Shown: piece by piece, positions 45,643 through 54,027 of the stretch | Position numbering within the stretch: the stretch's first letter is position 1 | Layout: each line of letters begins with the position of its first letter | Assembly (NCBI RefSeq): GCF_014650895.1 | Contig: NZ_BMVV01000007.1 | Coordinates: forward strand, 124,001-188,000 | From: Streptomyces omiyaensis | GTDB taxonomy: Bacteria; Actinomycetota; Actinomycetes; Streptomycetales; Streptomycetaceae | Direction: 5' to 3' | Length of the DNA: 64,000 bases | The notes under the pieces: generated by a model | Told to the model about the DNA's origin: nothing | The model's database searches: none | What the model saw: the letters and a program-made list of their open reading frames with translations, nothing else | Program-made: the position numbers and the translations under genes

Positions 45643-46434
45643 TCAGGCCCCGAGGGTGGCGACGAGCACGGTGGCGTACCGCTCCTCGCAGGTGACGAAG
45701 CGGGGCGTCAGGCCGTGCGCGGCGACGGCGTCGGCCGCCGCTCCGGTCTGGCGCCCGCTCGTCTCGACGAGCAGGCTCCCGCCGGGCGCCAGCCACTCCG
45801 GCGCCGCGGCGGCCACCCGCCGCAGCACGTCGAGGCCGTCCGGGCCGCCGTCGAGGGCGACGAGCGGCTCGTGGTCGCGGGCCTCCGGGGGCAGCAGTCC
45901 GACCTCCCCGGTCGGGACGTACGGCACGTTGGCGACCAGCACCTCGACCCGGCCGCGCAGTCCGTCCGGCAGCGGCGCGAAGAGGTCGCCGCCGTGGACG
46001 GTGCCGCCGCGCGGCTCGATGTTCCGGCGGGCGCAGGCGACCGCCGCGGGATCGATGTCGGCGGCGTGCACCCGGGCGTCCGGCACCTCGGCGAGCAGCA
46101 CCGCGCCCGCCGCGCCGGAGCCGCAGCACAGGTCGACGCAGAGCGCGCCGGGCGCGGCCAGCGCCACGGCCCGCTCGACGAGGAACTCGGTGCGCCGCCG
46201 GGGCACGAAGACGCCGGGGTCGACGGCGATCCGCAGCCCGGCGAAGTCGGCCCAGCCGACGACGTGTTCGAGGGGGAGTCCGGTCGCGCGCCGCTCGACG
46301 AGGACGTCGAGGCCGGCGGTGTCACGGGCGGCGGCGAAGAGGAGTTCCGCCTCGTCCTCGGCGAACACGCAGCCGGCGGCGCGGAGCCGGGCGACGGTGG
46401 CGGAGCGGAGGGCGGCGGAGGGGTCGAGCGGCAT
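45643..46434 (-). CDS. PrmC/HemK-like N5-glutamine methyltransferase, NVPY variant
   Basis: SAM-dependent methyltransferase of 263 aa. The SAM site reads CVDLCCGSGAAGAVL, and the acidic AADIDPAAV follows. The catalytic motif that is NPPY in true PrmC is NVPYVP here, and the family's N-terminal helical domain is present (TAGLDVLVERRATGLPLEHVVGWADF). Streptomyces carries this as a second, PrmC-like protein in addition to the release-factor enzyme, so the target need not be a release factor. Start is the ATG at 46434. Confidence 0.85.
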   Translation of the reverse strand: MPLDPSAALRSATVARLRAAGCVFAEDEAELLFAAARDTAGLDVLVERRATGLPLEHVVGWADFAGLRIAVDPGVFVPRRRTEFLVERAVALAAPGALCVDLCCGSGAAGAVLLAEVPDARVHAADIDPAAVACARRNIEPRGGTVHGGDLFAPLPDGLRGRVEVLVANVPYVPTGEVGLLPPEARDHEPLVALDGGPDGLDVLRRVAAAAPEWLAPGGSLLVETSGRQTGAAADAVAAHGLTPRFVTCEERYATVLVATLGA

Positions 46435-46588
46435 GGAAGACCTTTCGGGAAGCCGTGAGGAGGCTCCCGCGGCGCGCTACGACCGGGTCGTGCGTACGGC
46501 CGCCGAGGGGGAGCGTCCTGCCTGCGTGGTGCGGATGGGACCCACCTCCTCCGGTCGACACGAACTGATCTTGCCGATCGTAACCCAT

Positions 46589-46634
46589 GCGCGGACGGAC
46601 CCCCGGGCCGCTCGGTCCGGGGGTCCGTCCGCGC
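46589..46634 (-). terminator. Hairpin after the glutathione-peroxidase-like gene
   Basis: A perfect 18-bp stem (46589-46606 with 46617-46634) and a 10-base loop lie just past the 46655 stop, upstream of the methyltransferase gene on the same strand. Confidence 0.88.
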
Positions 46635-46654
46635 GGGGCGGGCGCGGGGTCCGC

Positions 46655-47137
46655 TCAGGCGAGGAGCGCCTCGATGGCCGCGACGACCTCGGGGGCCTCC
46701 GGCTCGGTGCGCGGACGGAAGCGGGTGACGGTGCCGTCGGCGGAGATCAGGAACTTCTCGAAGTTCCACTGCACGTCACCGGCCTCGCCCTCGGCGTCGG
46801 CGACCCGGGTCAGCTCGGTGTAGAGCGGGTGCCTGCCGTCGCCGTTGACCTCGGCCTTCTCCAGCAGCGGGAAGGTGACGCCGTACGTCGTCGAGCAGAA
46901 GGACAGGATCTCCTCCGCCGTCCCGGGCTCCTGCCCGAGGAACTGGTTGCAGGGCACGCCGACGACGGTCAGGCCCCGTTCCCCGTACGTCTTCTGGAGC
47001 CGCTCCAGGCCCTCGTACTGCGGGGTGAGGCCGCACTTCGAGGCCACGTTCACCACCAGGACGGCGCGGTCGCGGTAGTCGGCCAGCGAGACCTGCTCGC
47101 CGGCCAGGTTCTTCAGCGGGATGTCGTACAGACTCAT
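46655..47137 (-). CDS. Glutathione-peroxidase-family peroxidase
   Basis: The 160-aa protein has the family motifs VNVASKCGLTPQYEGLE (peroxidatic Cys), VVGVPCNQFLGQEPG (second Cys, Gln) and DVQWNFEKFLI (Trp, Asn). The second Cys suggests a thioredoxin-dependent mechanism, and actinobacteria lack glutathione, so thioredoxin is the more likely reductant (inference). It reduces hydrogen peroxide or lipid hydroperoxides in the cytoplasm. Start is the ATG at 47137, after GAGGAGAGC. Confidence 0.93.
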   Translation of the reverse strand: MSLYDIPLKNLAGEQVSLADYRDRAVLVVNVASKCGLTPQYEGLERLQKTYGERGLTVVGVPCNQFLGQEPGTAEEILSFCSTTYGVTFPLLEKAEVNGDGRHPLYTELTRVADAEGEAGDVQWNFEKFLISADGTVTRFRPRTEPEAPEVVAAIEALLA

Positions 47138-47180
47138 GGGGGGATGCTCTCCTCGTCGAGAATCGGAGTGTGATGACAGC

Positions 47181-47429
47181 ATGAGGGAAGAACCACTGGC
47201 AATCGCGCTGGATTCCGCGGGCCTGCCCGTCGGCCCGGTCCGCTGCCGCCTCTGCGGCCGCCCCCTCACCGGTGCGGGATCCCGCCGCACCGGCCTCGGC
47301 CCCACCTGCGACGCCAAGCTCCACCCGCCGGCGCCCGACATCCGCACCCGCCGCCACGAGGTCGAGCAGGACGCCCTGCCGGGCCTGGAGGCGCCGGAGC
47401 GGCGGCCGGGCCGGGCCGCCGGCGCGTGA
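47181..47429 (+). CDS. Small DUF6011-like zinc-binding protein
   Basis: 82 aa from ATG 47181. A treble-clef-like Cys set is visible: CRLCGRPL (Cys22, Cys25) and GLGPTCDAKLH (Cys43, His48), with the G-x-G-P-x-C signature of DUF6011. The rest is charged and probably disordered. It lies upstream of the RNA ligase on the same strand, 100 bases away, with an imperfect hairpin between. The function is unknown; nucleic-acid or protein binding is plausible. Confidence 0.72.
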   Translation: MREEPLAIALDSAGLPVGPVRCRLCGRPLTGAGSRRTGLGPTCDAKLHPPAPDIRTRRHEVEQDALPGLEAPERRPGRAAGA

Positions 47430-47430
47430 C

Positions 47431-47457
47431 CCCACCAGCGGTAAAACCGGTGGTGGG
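47431..47457 (+). terminator. Imperfect hairpin between DUF6011-like gene and RNA ligase
   Basis: CCCACCAGCGG pairs with CCGGTGGTGGG (one mismatch) around a TAAAA loop, two bases past the DUF6011-like stop. It may partially terminate, so coexpression with the ligase is uncertain. Confidence 0.5.
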
Positions 47458-47529
47458 GGAATGACCCGCCCGGCACAGTGAACGGCGATGAGAACGAGAC
47501 GCCGACCCCACCGAGCGGAGCCCTGAACC

Positions 47530-48600
47530 ATGTCGACCCTGCGCGTCACCGCCGAAGTCCTCACCGTCCATCCCCACCCGAACGCCGACGCCCTCGAACT
47601 GGCGCAGGTCGGCCTCTACCGGGCCGTCGTCGCCAAGGGCGCCTACCGGACCGGCGACACCGCCGTCTACATCCCGGAGCAGGCCGTGCTGCCCGCCGGC
47701 CTCGTCGACGAGCTGGGGCTCACCGGCCGGCTCGCCGGGAAGGCCTCGGACCGGGTGAAGGCGGTACGGCTGCGCGGCGAGCTGTCGCAGGGGATCGTCT
47801 GCCGTCCGGGCGCCCTGACCGGGGTCGACCTGGCCCGGGCCGCCGCCGACGGCACCGACTTCGCGGAGGCGCTCGGCATCACCAAATGGGTCCCGCCGAT
47901 CCCGCCGACCATGAGCGGGGACGTCGAGCCCGCGCCCGACCTCCTGCCCTGGGTCGACATCGAGAACCTGCACCGCTACCCCGGTGTCTTCGAGCCCGGC
48001 GAGCGGATCGTCCTCACGGAGAAGGTCCACGGAACGGCCTGCCTGCTCACCCACGTCGCCGACGGCGGCCGGCTCCACGTCACCTCCAAGGGCTTCGGCG
48101 CCAAGGGGCTCGCCCTCAGGGAGGACCCGCGCAACCTGTACTGGCGGGCCGTCCGCGCCCACGGCCTGCCCGCCGTCGCCGAGCGGCTCGCCGCCCGTCT
48201 CGGGGCGACCCGCGTCGGCCTCTTCGGCGAGGTGTACGGCTCCGGCGTCCAGGACCTCGCCTACGGCGCCGACGCCCGCCGCGAGGCCGTCGGCTACGCG
48301 CTGTTCGACGTCTCCGCCGAGATCGACGGCCAGGTCCGCTGGCTGGACCCGGTCGAGGTCCTGGAGCCCGGCGAGGTCCCGCTCGTCCCGCGCCTGTACG
48401 AGGGGCCGTACGACCTCGACACCGTCCTCGCGCACGCGAGCGGCGCCGAGACCGTCTCCGGCCGCTCCGCCCACCTCCGGGAGGGCGTGGTCGTCCGGCC
48501 GGCCGTCGAGCGGTACAGCCCGGTCACCGGCGGCCGGGCCGTCGCCAAGGCGGTCAGCCCGGCCTACCTCACCCGCAAGGGCGGCACCGAGTACGAGTGA
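47530..48600 (+). CDS. ATP-dependent RNA ligase, DRB0094/Rnl5-like
   Basis: The 356-aa protein opens with an OB-like domain (VHPHPNADALELAQVG, GAYRTGDTAVYIPEQAVLP), as in the Deinococcus DRB0094 family. The nucleotidyltransferase domain has Lys165 in motif I (TEKVHGTA), GLFGEVYG (motif III/IIIa-like), EGVVVRP (motif IV) and KAVSPAYL (motif V). Such ligases join nicks that carry an RNA 3'-OH strand and act in RNA repair. No phosphatase, kinase or toxin neighbour is visible, apart from the small DUF6011-like gene. Start is the ATG at 47530. Confidence 0.9.
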   Translation: MSTLRVTAEVLTVHPHPNADALELAQVGLYRAVVAKGAYRTGDTAVYIPEQAVLPAGLVDELGLTGRLAGKASDRVKAVRLRGELSQGIVCRPGALTGVDLARAAADGTDFAEALGITKWVPPIPPTMSGDVEPAPDLLPWVDIENLHRYPGVFEPGERIVLTEKVHGTACLLTHVADGGRLHVTSKGFGAKGLALREDPRNLYWRAVRAHGLPAVAERLAARLGATRVGLFGEVYGSGVQDLAYGADARREAVGYALFDVSAEIDGQVRWLDPVEVLEPGEVPLVPRLYEGPYDLDTVLAHASGAETVSGRSAHLREGVVVRPAVERYSPVTGGRAVAKAVSPAYLTRKGGTEYE

Positions 48601-48610
48601 CCCGGCCGGC

Positions 48611-49477
48611 TCAGGCCAGCGCGCGGAACAGGCCCTCCTGCACCACCGAGACGAGCATCCGGCCCTCCCGGTCGTAGATCCGGCCCCGGGCCAGTCCCCG
48701 GCCGCCGGTCGCGACCGGGGACTCCTGCTCGTACAGGAACCACTCGTCCGCGCGGAACGGCCGGTGGAACCACATCGCGTGGTCCAGGGACGCCATGTCG
48801 AAGCCGCGCGGGCCCCAGAGCGGCTCGACGGGGATCCGCACGGCGTCGAGCAGGGTCATGTCGGAGGCGTACGTGACCGCGCAGGTGTGCACCAGCGGGT
48901 CGTCGCCCAGCGGCCCGACCGCCCGCATCCACACCGCGCTGCGCGGGTCCGCGTCCTTGACCTCGTCCTTCGTCCAGCGCAGCCGGTCGACGTACCGGAT
49001 GTCGAAGGGCATCCGCCGCGCCATCCGCTCCATCGACTCCGGCAGCCCCCCGAGGTGGTCGCGGACCTCGTCCGCCAGCCTCGGCAGGCTCTCCGGGTCG
49101 ACCAGGTGCCTCGGCGGCAGCTGGTGCTCGAAGCCCGCCTCCTCCGGGAGGTGGAAGGAGGCCGTCAGGTTGAAGATCGTCCGGCCCTCCTGGACCGCCG
49201 TGACCCGGCGGGTGGTGAACGACCGGCCGTCCCGGACCCGCTCCACCTGGTACACGATCGGCACGCCCGGCCGGCCCGGCCGCAGGAAGTAGGCGTGCAG
49301 CGAGTGCACCGGCCGGTCCGCGTCCACGGTCCGCCCGGCCGCCACCAGGGCCTGCCCGGCGACCTGCCCGCCGAAGACCCGTTGCAGCGACTCCTGCGGG
49401 CTGCGTCCGCGGAAGATGTTGACTTCGATCCGCTCCAGGTCGAGCAGGTCCACGAGCTTTTCGGCGGGATTGGTCAC
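48611..49477 (-). CDS. tesB: Acyl-CoA thioesterase II
   Basis: Double-hotdog thioesterase that hydrolyses acyl-CoA to free acid and CoA. The 288-aa protein has RVFGGQVAGQALVAAGRTV in the first hotdog and RPVHSLHAYFLRPG. In the second hotdog the catalytic residues appear in ASLDHAMWFHRPFRADEW, with the closing GLARGRIYDREGRMLVSVVQEG. Start is the GTG at 49477. The stop is 11 bases from the end of the convergent RNA ligase gene. Confidence 0.95.
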   Translation of the reverse strand: MTNPAEKLVDLLDLERIEVNIFRGRSPQESLQRVFGGQVAGQALVAAGRTVDADRPVHSLHAYFLRPGRPGVPIVYQVERVRDGRSFTTRRVTAVQEGRTIFNLTASFHLPEEAGFEHQLPPRHLVDPESLPRLADEVRDHLGGLPESMERMARRMPFDIRYVDRLRWTKDEVKDADPRSAVWMRAVGPLGDDPLVHTCAVTYASDMTLLDAVRIPVEPLWGPRGFDMASLDHAMWFHRPFRADEWFLYEQESPVATGGRGLARGRIYDREGRMLVSVVQEGLFRALA

Positions 49478-49499
49478 GAGCGTCCTCCTCGGGAAGGGC

Positions 49500-52013
49500 C
49501 TACAGCTGTCCGACCGAGGTCACGCGGACGACCGCCCGGCCCTCCTCGTCGGAGGCGGCCAGGTCCACCTCCGCGCTGATGCCCCAGTCGTGGTCGCCGT
49601 TCGGGTCGGCGAAGGTCTGCCGGACGCGCCACAGGCCGTGCGCCGCGTCCTCCTCGATCGCCAGCAGCTTCGGGCCGCGCGCGTCGGGGCCGGTGCCCAG
49701 GTCCTCGTACTCGTCCCAGTACGCGTCCATCGCGTCGCCCCACGCGTCGGCGTCCCAGCCGGACCCGGCGTCCATCTCGCCCAGCTCGCCGACCTTGTCG
49801 AGCGCCGCCAGCTCCACCCGCCGGAACATCGCGTTGCGCACCAGGACCCGGAAGGCGCGCGCGTTCGCCGTGACCGGCTTGACCTGGTCGGCCTTCTCCT
49901 GCGCCTCCTCGGCCGTCTGGACCTCCGGGTTCGCCAGCTGCTCCCACTCGTCGAGCAGCGAGGAGTCCACCTGGCGCACCATCTCGCCCAGCCAGGCGAT
50001 CAGGTCCTCCAGGTCGTCCGTCTTCAGGTCGTCCGGGATGGTGTGGTCGAGCGCCTTGTACGCGCTCGCCAGGTAGCGCAGCACGATGCCCTCGGTCCGC
50101 GCCAGCTCGTAGTGGGAGGTGAACTCGGTGAAGGTCATCGCCCGTTCGTACATGTCGCGGATGACGGACTTCGGCGACACCGGGTGGTCGCCGACCCACG
50201 GGTGCGACTTCCGGTAGACGTTGTACGCGTGCCAGAGGAGCTCCTCCAGCGGCTTGGGGTAGGAGACGTCCTGGAGCCGCTCCATCCGCTCCTCGTACTC
50301 CACCCCGTCCGCCTTCATCCGGCCGACGGCCTCCCCGCGCGCCTTGTTCTGCATCGCGGCGAGGATCTGGCGCGGGTCGTCCAGCGTCGACTCGACCACG
50401 GAGACCATGTCCAGGGCGTACGACGGCGATTCGGGGTCGAGCAGGTCGAACGCGGCCAGCGCGAACGTCGACAGCGGCTGGTTCAGCGCGAAGTCCTGCT
50501 GGAGGTCGACGGTCAGCCGGATCGTGCGGCCCTCCGCGTCCGGGGCGTCCAGCTGCTCCACCACGCCGCCGTCCAGCAGCGAGCGGTAGATCGCGATGGC
50601 CCGCCGGATGTGCTTGAGCTGGTTGCGGCGCGGCTCGTGGTTGTCCTCCAGGAGCTTGCGCATCGCCTCGAAGGCGTTGCCGGGGCGGGCGATCACCGAC
50701 AGCAGCATGATGTTGGTGACCTTGAAGCGGGAGGTCAGCGGCTCCGGCTCGGCGGTCTGAAGCTTCTCGAAGGTCGTGTCGCTCCAGGCGACGAAGCCCT
50801 CGGGCGCCTTCTTCCGGACCACCTTGCGGCGCTTCTTCGGGTCGTCGCCGGCCTTCGCCAGCGCCTTCTCGTTCTCGATGACGTGCTCGGGCGCCTGCGC
50901 CACCACGAAGCCGGCGGTGTCGAAGCCGGCCCGGCCCGCCCGGCCCGCGATCTGGTGGAACTCGCGGGCGCGCAGCGTCCGCACCCGGTTGCCGTCGTAC
51001 TTGGTGAGGGCGGTGAAGAGCACCGTGCGGATCGGCACGTTCACGCCGACGCCGAGGGTGTCCGTCCCGCAGATCACCTTCAGCAGACCCGCCTGCGCCA
51101 GCTTCTCCACCAGCCGCCGGTACTTCGGCAGCATGCCGGCGTGGTGCACGCCGATGCCGTGCCGGACGTAGCGGGAGAGGTTCTGGCCGAACTTGGTGGT
51201 GAAGCGGAAGTTGCCGATCAGCTCGGCGATCTTGTCCTTCTCCTCGCGCGTGCACATGTTGATGCTCATCAGCGACTGTGCCCGCTCGACGGCCTGCGCC
51301 TGCGTGAAGTGCACGATGTAGACGGGCGCCTGGCGGGTCTCCAGGAGCTCGGTCAGCGTGTCGGTGATGGGCGTGAGCCGGTACTCGTACGAGAGCGGCA
51401 CCGGCCGGGTCGCCGAACGGACCACCGAGGTGGGGCGGCCGGTGCGCCGGGTGAGGTCCTTCTCGAACATCGACACGTCGCCGAGCGTCGCCGACATGAG
51501 CACGAACTGTGCCTGGGGGAGTTCCAGCAGCGGGATCTGCCAGGCCCACCCCCGGTCCGCCTCGGCGTAGAAGTGGAACTCGTCCATGACGACCTGGCCG
51601 ATGTCGGCGTCCTTGCCGTCCCGCAGCGCGATCGAGGCCAGCACCTCCGCCGTACAGCAGATGACCGGCGCGTCCGCGTTCACCGACGCGTCGCCGGTCA
51701 GCATGCCGACGTTCTCCGTGCCGAAGATCTTGCACAGGTCGAAGAACTTCTCCGACACCAGCGCCTTGATCGGCGCCGTGTAGAAGGTGACCTGGTCGTT
51801 GGCGAGCGCCGTGAAGTGCGCCCCCGCCGCCACCAGCGACTTCCCGGACCCCGTCGGGGTCGACAGGATGACGTTCGCCCCCGAGACCACCTCGATCAGC
51901 GCCTCCTCCTGCGCCGGGTAGAGCGTGATGCCGCGCTCCTCCGCCCAGGAGGAGAAGGCCTCGAAGAGGGCGTCGGGGTCGGCGGTCGGCGGCAGCTGAT
52001 CGATAAGGGTCAC
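49500..52013 (-). CDS. Ski2-like DEXH helicase with DUF3516
   Basis: 837 aa (GTG at 52013). Helicase motifs: I STPTGSGKS, Ia TAPIKALV, II MDEFHFY, III LMSATLGD, and IV/V in the second RecA domain (HHAGMLPKYR, GTDTLGVGVNVP), VI HQIAGRAGRAGFD. The C-terminal half (about residues 480-837) is DUF3516, all-helical then beta, found in this actinobacterial helicase type. A likely RNA or DNA unwinding role; the substrate is unknown. The gene is separated by 22 bases from the tesB start, on the same strand. Confidence 0.94.
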   Translation of the reverse strand: MTLIDQLPPTADPDALFEAFSSWAEERGITLYPAQEEALIEVVSGANVILSTPTGSGKSLVAAGAHFTALANDQVTFYTAPIKALVSEKFFDLCKIFGTENVGMLTGDASVNADAPVICCTAEVLASIALRDGKDADIGQVVMDEFHFYAEADRGWAWQIPLLELPQAQFVLMSATLGDVSMFEKDLTRRTGRPTSVVRSATRPVPLSYEYRLTPITDTLTELLETRQAPVYIVHFTQAQAVERAQSLMSINMCTREEKDKIAELIGNFRFTTKFGQNLSRYVRHGIGVHHAGMLPKYRRLVEKLAQAGLLKVICGTDTLGVGVNVPIRTVLFTALTKYDGNRVRTLRAREFHQIAGRAGRAGFDTAGFVVAQAPEHVIENEKALAKAGDDPKKRRKVVRKKAPEGFVAWSDTTFEKLQTAEPEPLTSRFKVTNIMLLSVIARPGNAFEAMRKLLEDNHEPRRNQLKHIRRAIAIYRSLLDGGVVEQLDAPDAEGRTIRLTVDLQQDFALNQPLSTFALAAFDLLDPESPSYALDMVSVVESTLDDPRQILAAMQNKARGEAVGRMKADGVEYEERMERLQDVSYPKPLEELLWHAYNVYRKSHPWVGDHPVSPKSVIRDMYERAMTFTEFTSHYELARTEGIVLRYLASAYKALDHTIPDDLKTDDLEDLIAWLGEMVRQVDSSLLDEWEQLANPEVQTAEEAQEKADQVKPVTANARAFRVLVRNAMFRRVELAALDKVGELGEMDAGSGWDADAWGDAMDAYWDEYEDLGTGPDARGPKLLAIEEDAAHGLWRVRQTFADPNGDHDWGISAEVDLAASDEEGRAVVRVTSVGQL

Positions 52014-52145
52014 GTCACCATCTTGCCTGCATTCCGCCCGGATGAGGGAACCGGCTGTCGAACGTCAAGATCACGCCCGATAGGCTGCCCCGTCGACCGG
52101 TCGTCAATGCGGCGCCGGCAGGGGAGAAACGGGGCGGAACCGACC

Positions 52146-52937
52146 ATGATGGGACCGGCGCACTCGCTGTCCGGAGCGGCGGCCTGGCTGGGCGCGGGAG
52201 CCGCCGCGGCCGCCCTCGACCACCCGATGCCCTGGCCGGTGCTCCTCGTCGGGGCGCTGCTGTGCGCGGGCGCCGCCCTCGCCCCCGACCTGGACCACAA
52301 GTCGGCCACCATCTCGCGCGCCTTCGGCCCCGTCTCCCGGGGCCTGTGCGAGGTCGTCGACAAGCTCTCGTACGCCGTCTACAAGGCGACCCGCAGCCCC
52401 CAGGACCCGCGCCGCTCCGGCGGCCACCGCACCCTCACCCACACCTGGCTGTGGGCCGTCCTCATCGGCGGCGGCTGCTCGGTCGCGGCCGTCACCGGCG
52501 GCCGCTGGGCGGTCCTCGCCATCCTCTTCGTCCACCTCGTCCTCGCCGTCGAGGGCCTGCTGTGGCGGGCCGCCCGGATGTCCAGCGACATCCTGGTCTG
52601 GCTGCTCGGCGCGACCAGCGCCTGGATCCTCGCGGGCGTCCTCGACCAGCCGGGCAACGGCTCGGACTGGCTCTTCACCGCTCCCGGCCAGGAGTACCTG
52701 TGGCTCGGCCTGCCGATCGTCCTCGGCGCCCTCGTCCACGACATCGGCGACGCGCTCACCGTCTCCGGCTGCCCGATCCTCTGGCCGCTCCCCATCGCCC
52801 GCAAGCGCTGGTACCCCATCGGCCCGCCCAAGGGCCTGCGCTTCCGCGCCGGCAGCTGGGTCGAGCTGAAGGTCCTCATGCCGGTCTTCATGATCCTCGG
52901 GGGCGTCGGCGGGGCCTCCGCGCTCGGCTTCCTCTGA
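52146..52937 (+). CDS. YdjM/DUF457 membrane-bound metal-dependent hydrolase
   Basis: 263 aa from ATG 52146. Motifs typical of the family are GPAHSLSGAAAWL at the N-terminus (His), GAALAPDLDHKSAT, GHRTLTHTWLWAVL and VHDIGDALTVSGCPILWP, giving a cluster of His and Asp metal ligands. About five membrane helices are present. It is related to LexA-regulated YdjM of enterobacteria; the physiological substrate is not known. The gene is divergent from the helicase; TAGGCT at about 52081 may be its -10. Confidence 0.9.
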   Translation: MMGPAHSLSGAAAWLGAGAAAAALDHPMPWPVLLVGALLCAGAALAPDLDHKSATISRAFGPVSRGLCEVVDKLSYAVYKATRSPQDPRRSGGHRTLTHTWLWAVLIGGGCSVAAVTGGRWAVLAILFVHLVLAVEGLLWRAARMSSDILVWLLGATSAWILAGVLDQPGNGSDWLFTAPGQEYLWLGLPIVLGALVHDIGDALTVSGCPILWPLPIARKRWYPIGPPKGLRFRAGSWVELKVLMPVFMILGGVGGASALGFL

Positions 52938-53021
52938 CCCTTCCGGCACGGTCGCCCGGACACCGGCCCGGCGGCGCGGGAGCCGGGCCCCGGCGGCCCG
53001 CCGCCCCGCGCCCCGCCCACC

Positions 53022-53106
53022 CCGGACCCGGGACGCCACGACCGCCGGGCCCGGGGGCGCCAGACCCCCTCCGGACCCGGGGGCGCCACGACCGCCGGGC
53101 CCGGGG
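53022..53106. repeat. GC-rich direct repeat between the hydrolase and protease genes
   Basis: CCGGACCCGGG-(A/GG)-CGCCACGACCGCC followed by a GGGCCCGGGG block occurs twice (from 53022 and from 53071), with CGCCAGACCCC-like partial copies between. It is noncoding and C/G-only, and lies before the GGATAACACGG that precedes the protease leader. Confidence 0.8.
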
Positions 53107-53221
53107 ATAACACGGCGTTATGGCCGAACGGGATTACCCGGGGATCCCCCGCGTGACCACTCTGGTTCCACCCACTCCCCCCACAGGCGGCACTTCCGCG
53201 TGCCGTCGGAGACGAGGAACC

Positions 53222-53947
53222 TTGCGCACGCACCGCATATGGGCGTCCGTCGCAGCCTCGACGCTCTCCGTGCTCGCCCTCTTCGCGCCCGCCGCCACCG
53301 CCGCGGAGCGGACGCCCGTCCGCGCCGACGCCGCGGCCGTCCAGCCGATCATCGGCGGCGGATACGCCCAGAGCGGCCCCTGGGCGGCCCGGCTCTTCTC
53401 CAACGGCAGGGAGACCTGCTCCGCGACGATCATCGCCCCCACCTGGATCCTGACGGCCAAGCACTGCGTCACCGGGGGCGGACTGTCCTTCCGGATCGGC
53501 AGTCTGGACCAGCACAGCGGCGGGACCGTCGCCAACGGGGCCCAGACCTACACCCACAGCTCCGATCTCGCCCTGGTCCGCCTGGACCGCTCCGTGACGG
53601 CGACCTACGCCCGGCTCGGCCAGCCCGGTTCCGTGAGCGTCGGACAGAGCGTCCAGGTCTACGGCTGGGGCGCCACCTCCCAGTGCGGCTCCGAGGCCAC
53701 CTGTCAGTCCCGCTACCTGAAGGTCGCCGACGTGACGGTGACCGGCGGCTGTCGTGACGCGTACAGCGGCTCGGCGATCTGCGCCCGGCGCGGCAACGGC
53801 ATCACCGCCGGCGGGGATTCCGGCGGCCCGATGATGGCCAACGGCGTCCAGGTCGGGGTCGCCTCCACCAGCGACCGCCAGACGACCACCGCGTACACCA
53901 ACGTGACGGCCTACCGCTCCTGGATCCAGTCGGTCGCCGGCGTCTGA
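53222..53947 (+). CDS. Secreted trypsin-like serine protease
   Basis: 241 aa. I chose the TTG at 53222 (LRTHRIWASVAASTL), which is preceded by GAGGAA and gives a clean 30-residue signal peptide ending ATAAE; the frame extends further upstream, but that part is not signal-like. The S1 triad is complete: His in LTAKHC, Asp in SSDLALVRL, Ser in GGDSGGPMM. The mature start is likely IIGGGYAQSGPW, so activation by propeptide cleavage is expected. Four to six Cys fit the chymotrypsin-fold disulfides. Confidence 0.92.
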   Translation: MRTHRIWASVAASTLSVLALFAPAATAAERTPVRADAAAVQPIIGGGYAQSGPWAARLFSNGRETCSATIIAPTWILTAKHCVTGGGLSFRIGSLDQHSGGTVANGAQTYTHSSDLALVRLDRSVTATYARLGQPGSVSVGQSVQVYGWGATSQCGSEATCQSRYLKVADVTVTGGCRDAYSGSAICARRGNGITAGGDSGGPMMANGVQVGVASTSDRQTTTAYTNVTAYRSWIQSVAGV

Positions 53948-53958
53948 CCGCCGGCCGG

Positions 53959-53999
53959 ACGGTCGTGACCCGCGCCCGGTCGGGGCGGGTCACGACCGT
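53959..53999. terminator. Hairpin between convergent protease and ABC genes
   Basis: A 15-bp perfect stem (53959-53973 with 53985-53999) and 11-base loop lie 12 bases after the protease stop. It can act on both strands. Confidence 0.85.
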
Positions 54000-54027
54000 C
54001 GCCCGGGCCGGGCACGACGGCCCGGGC

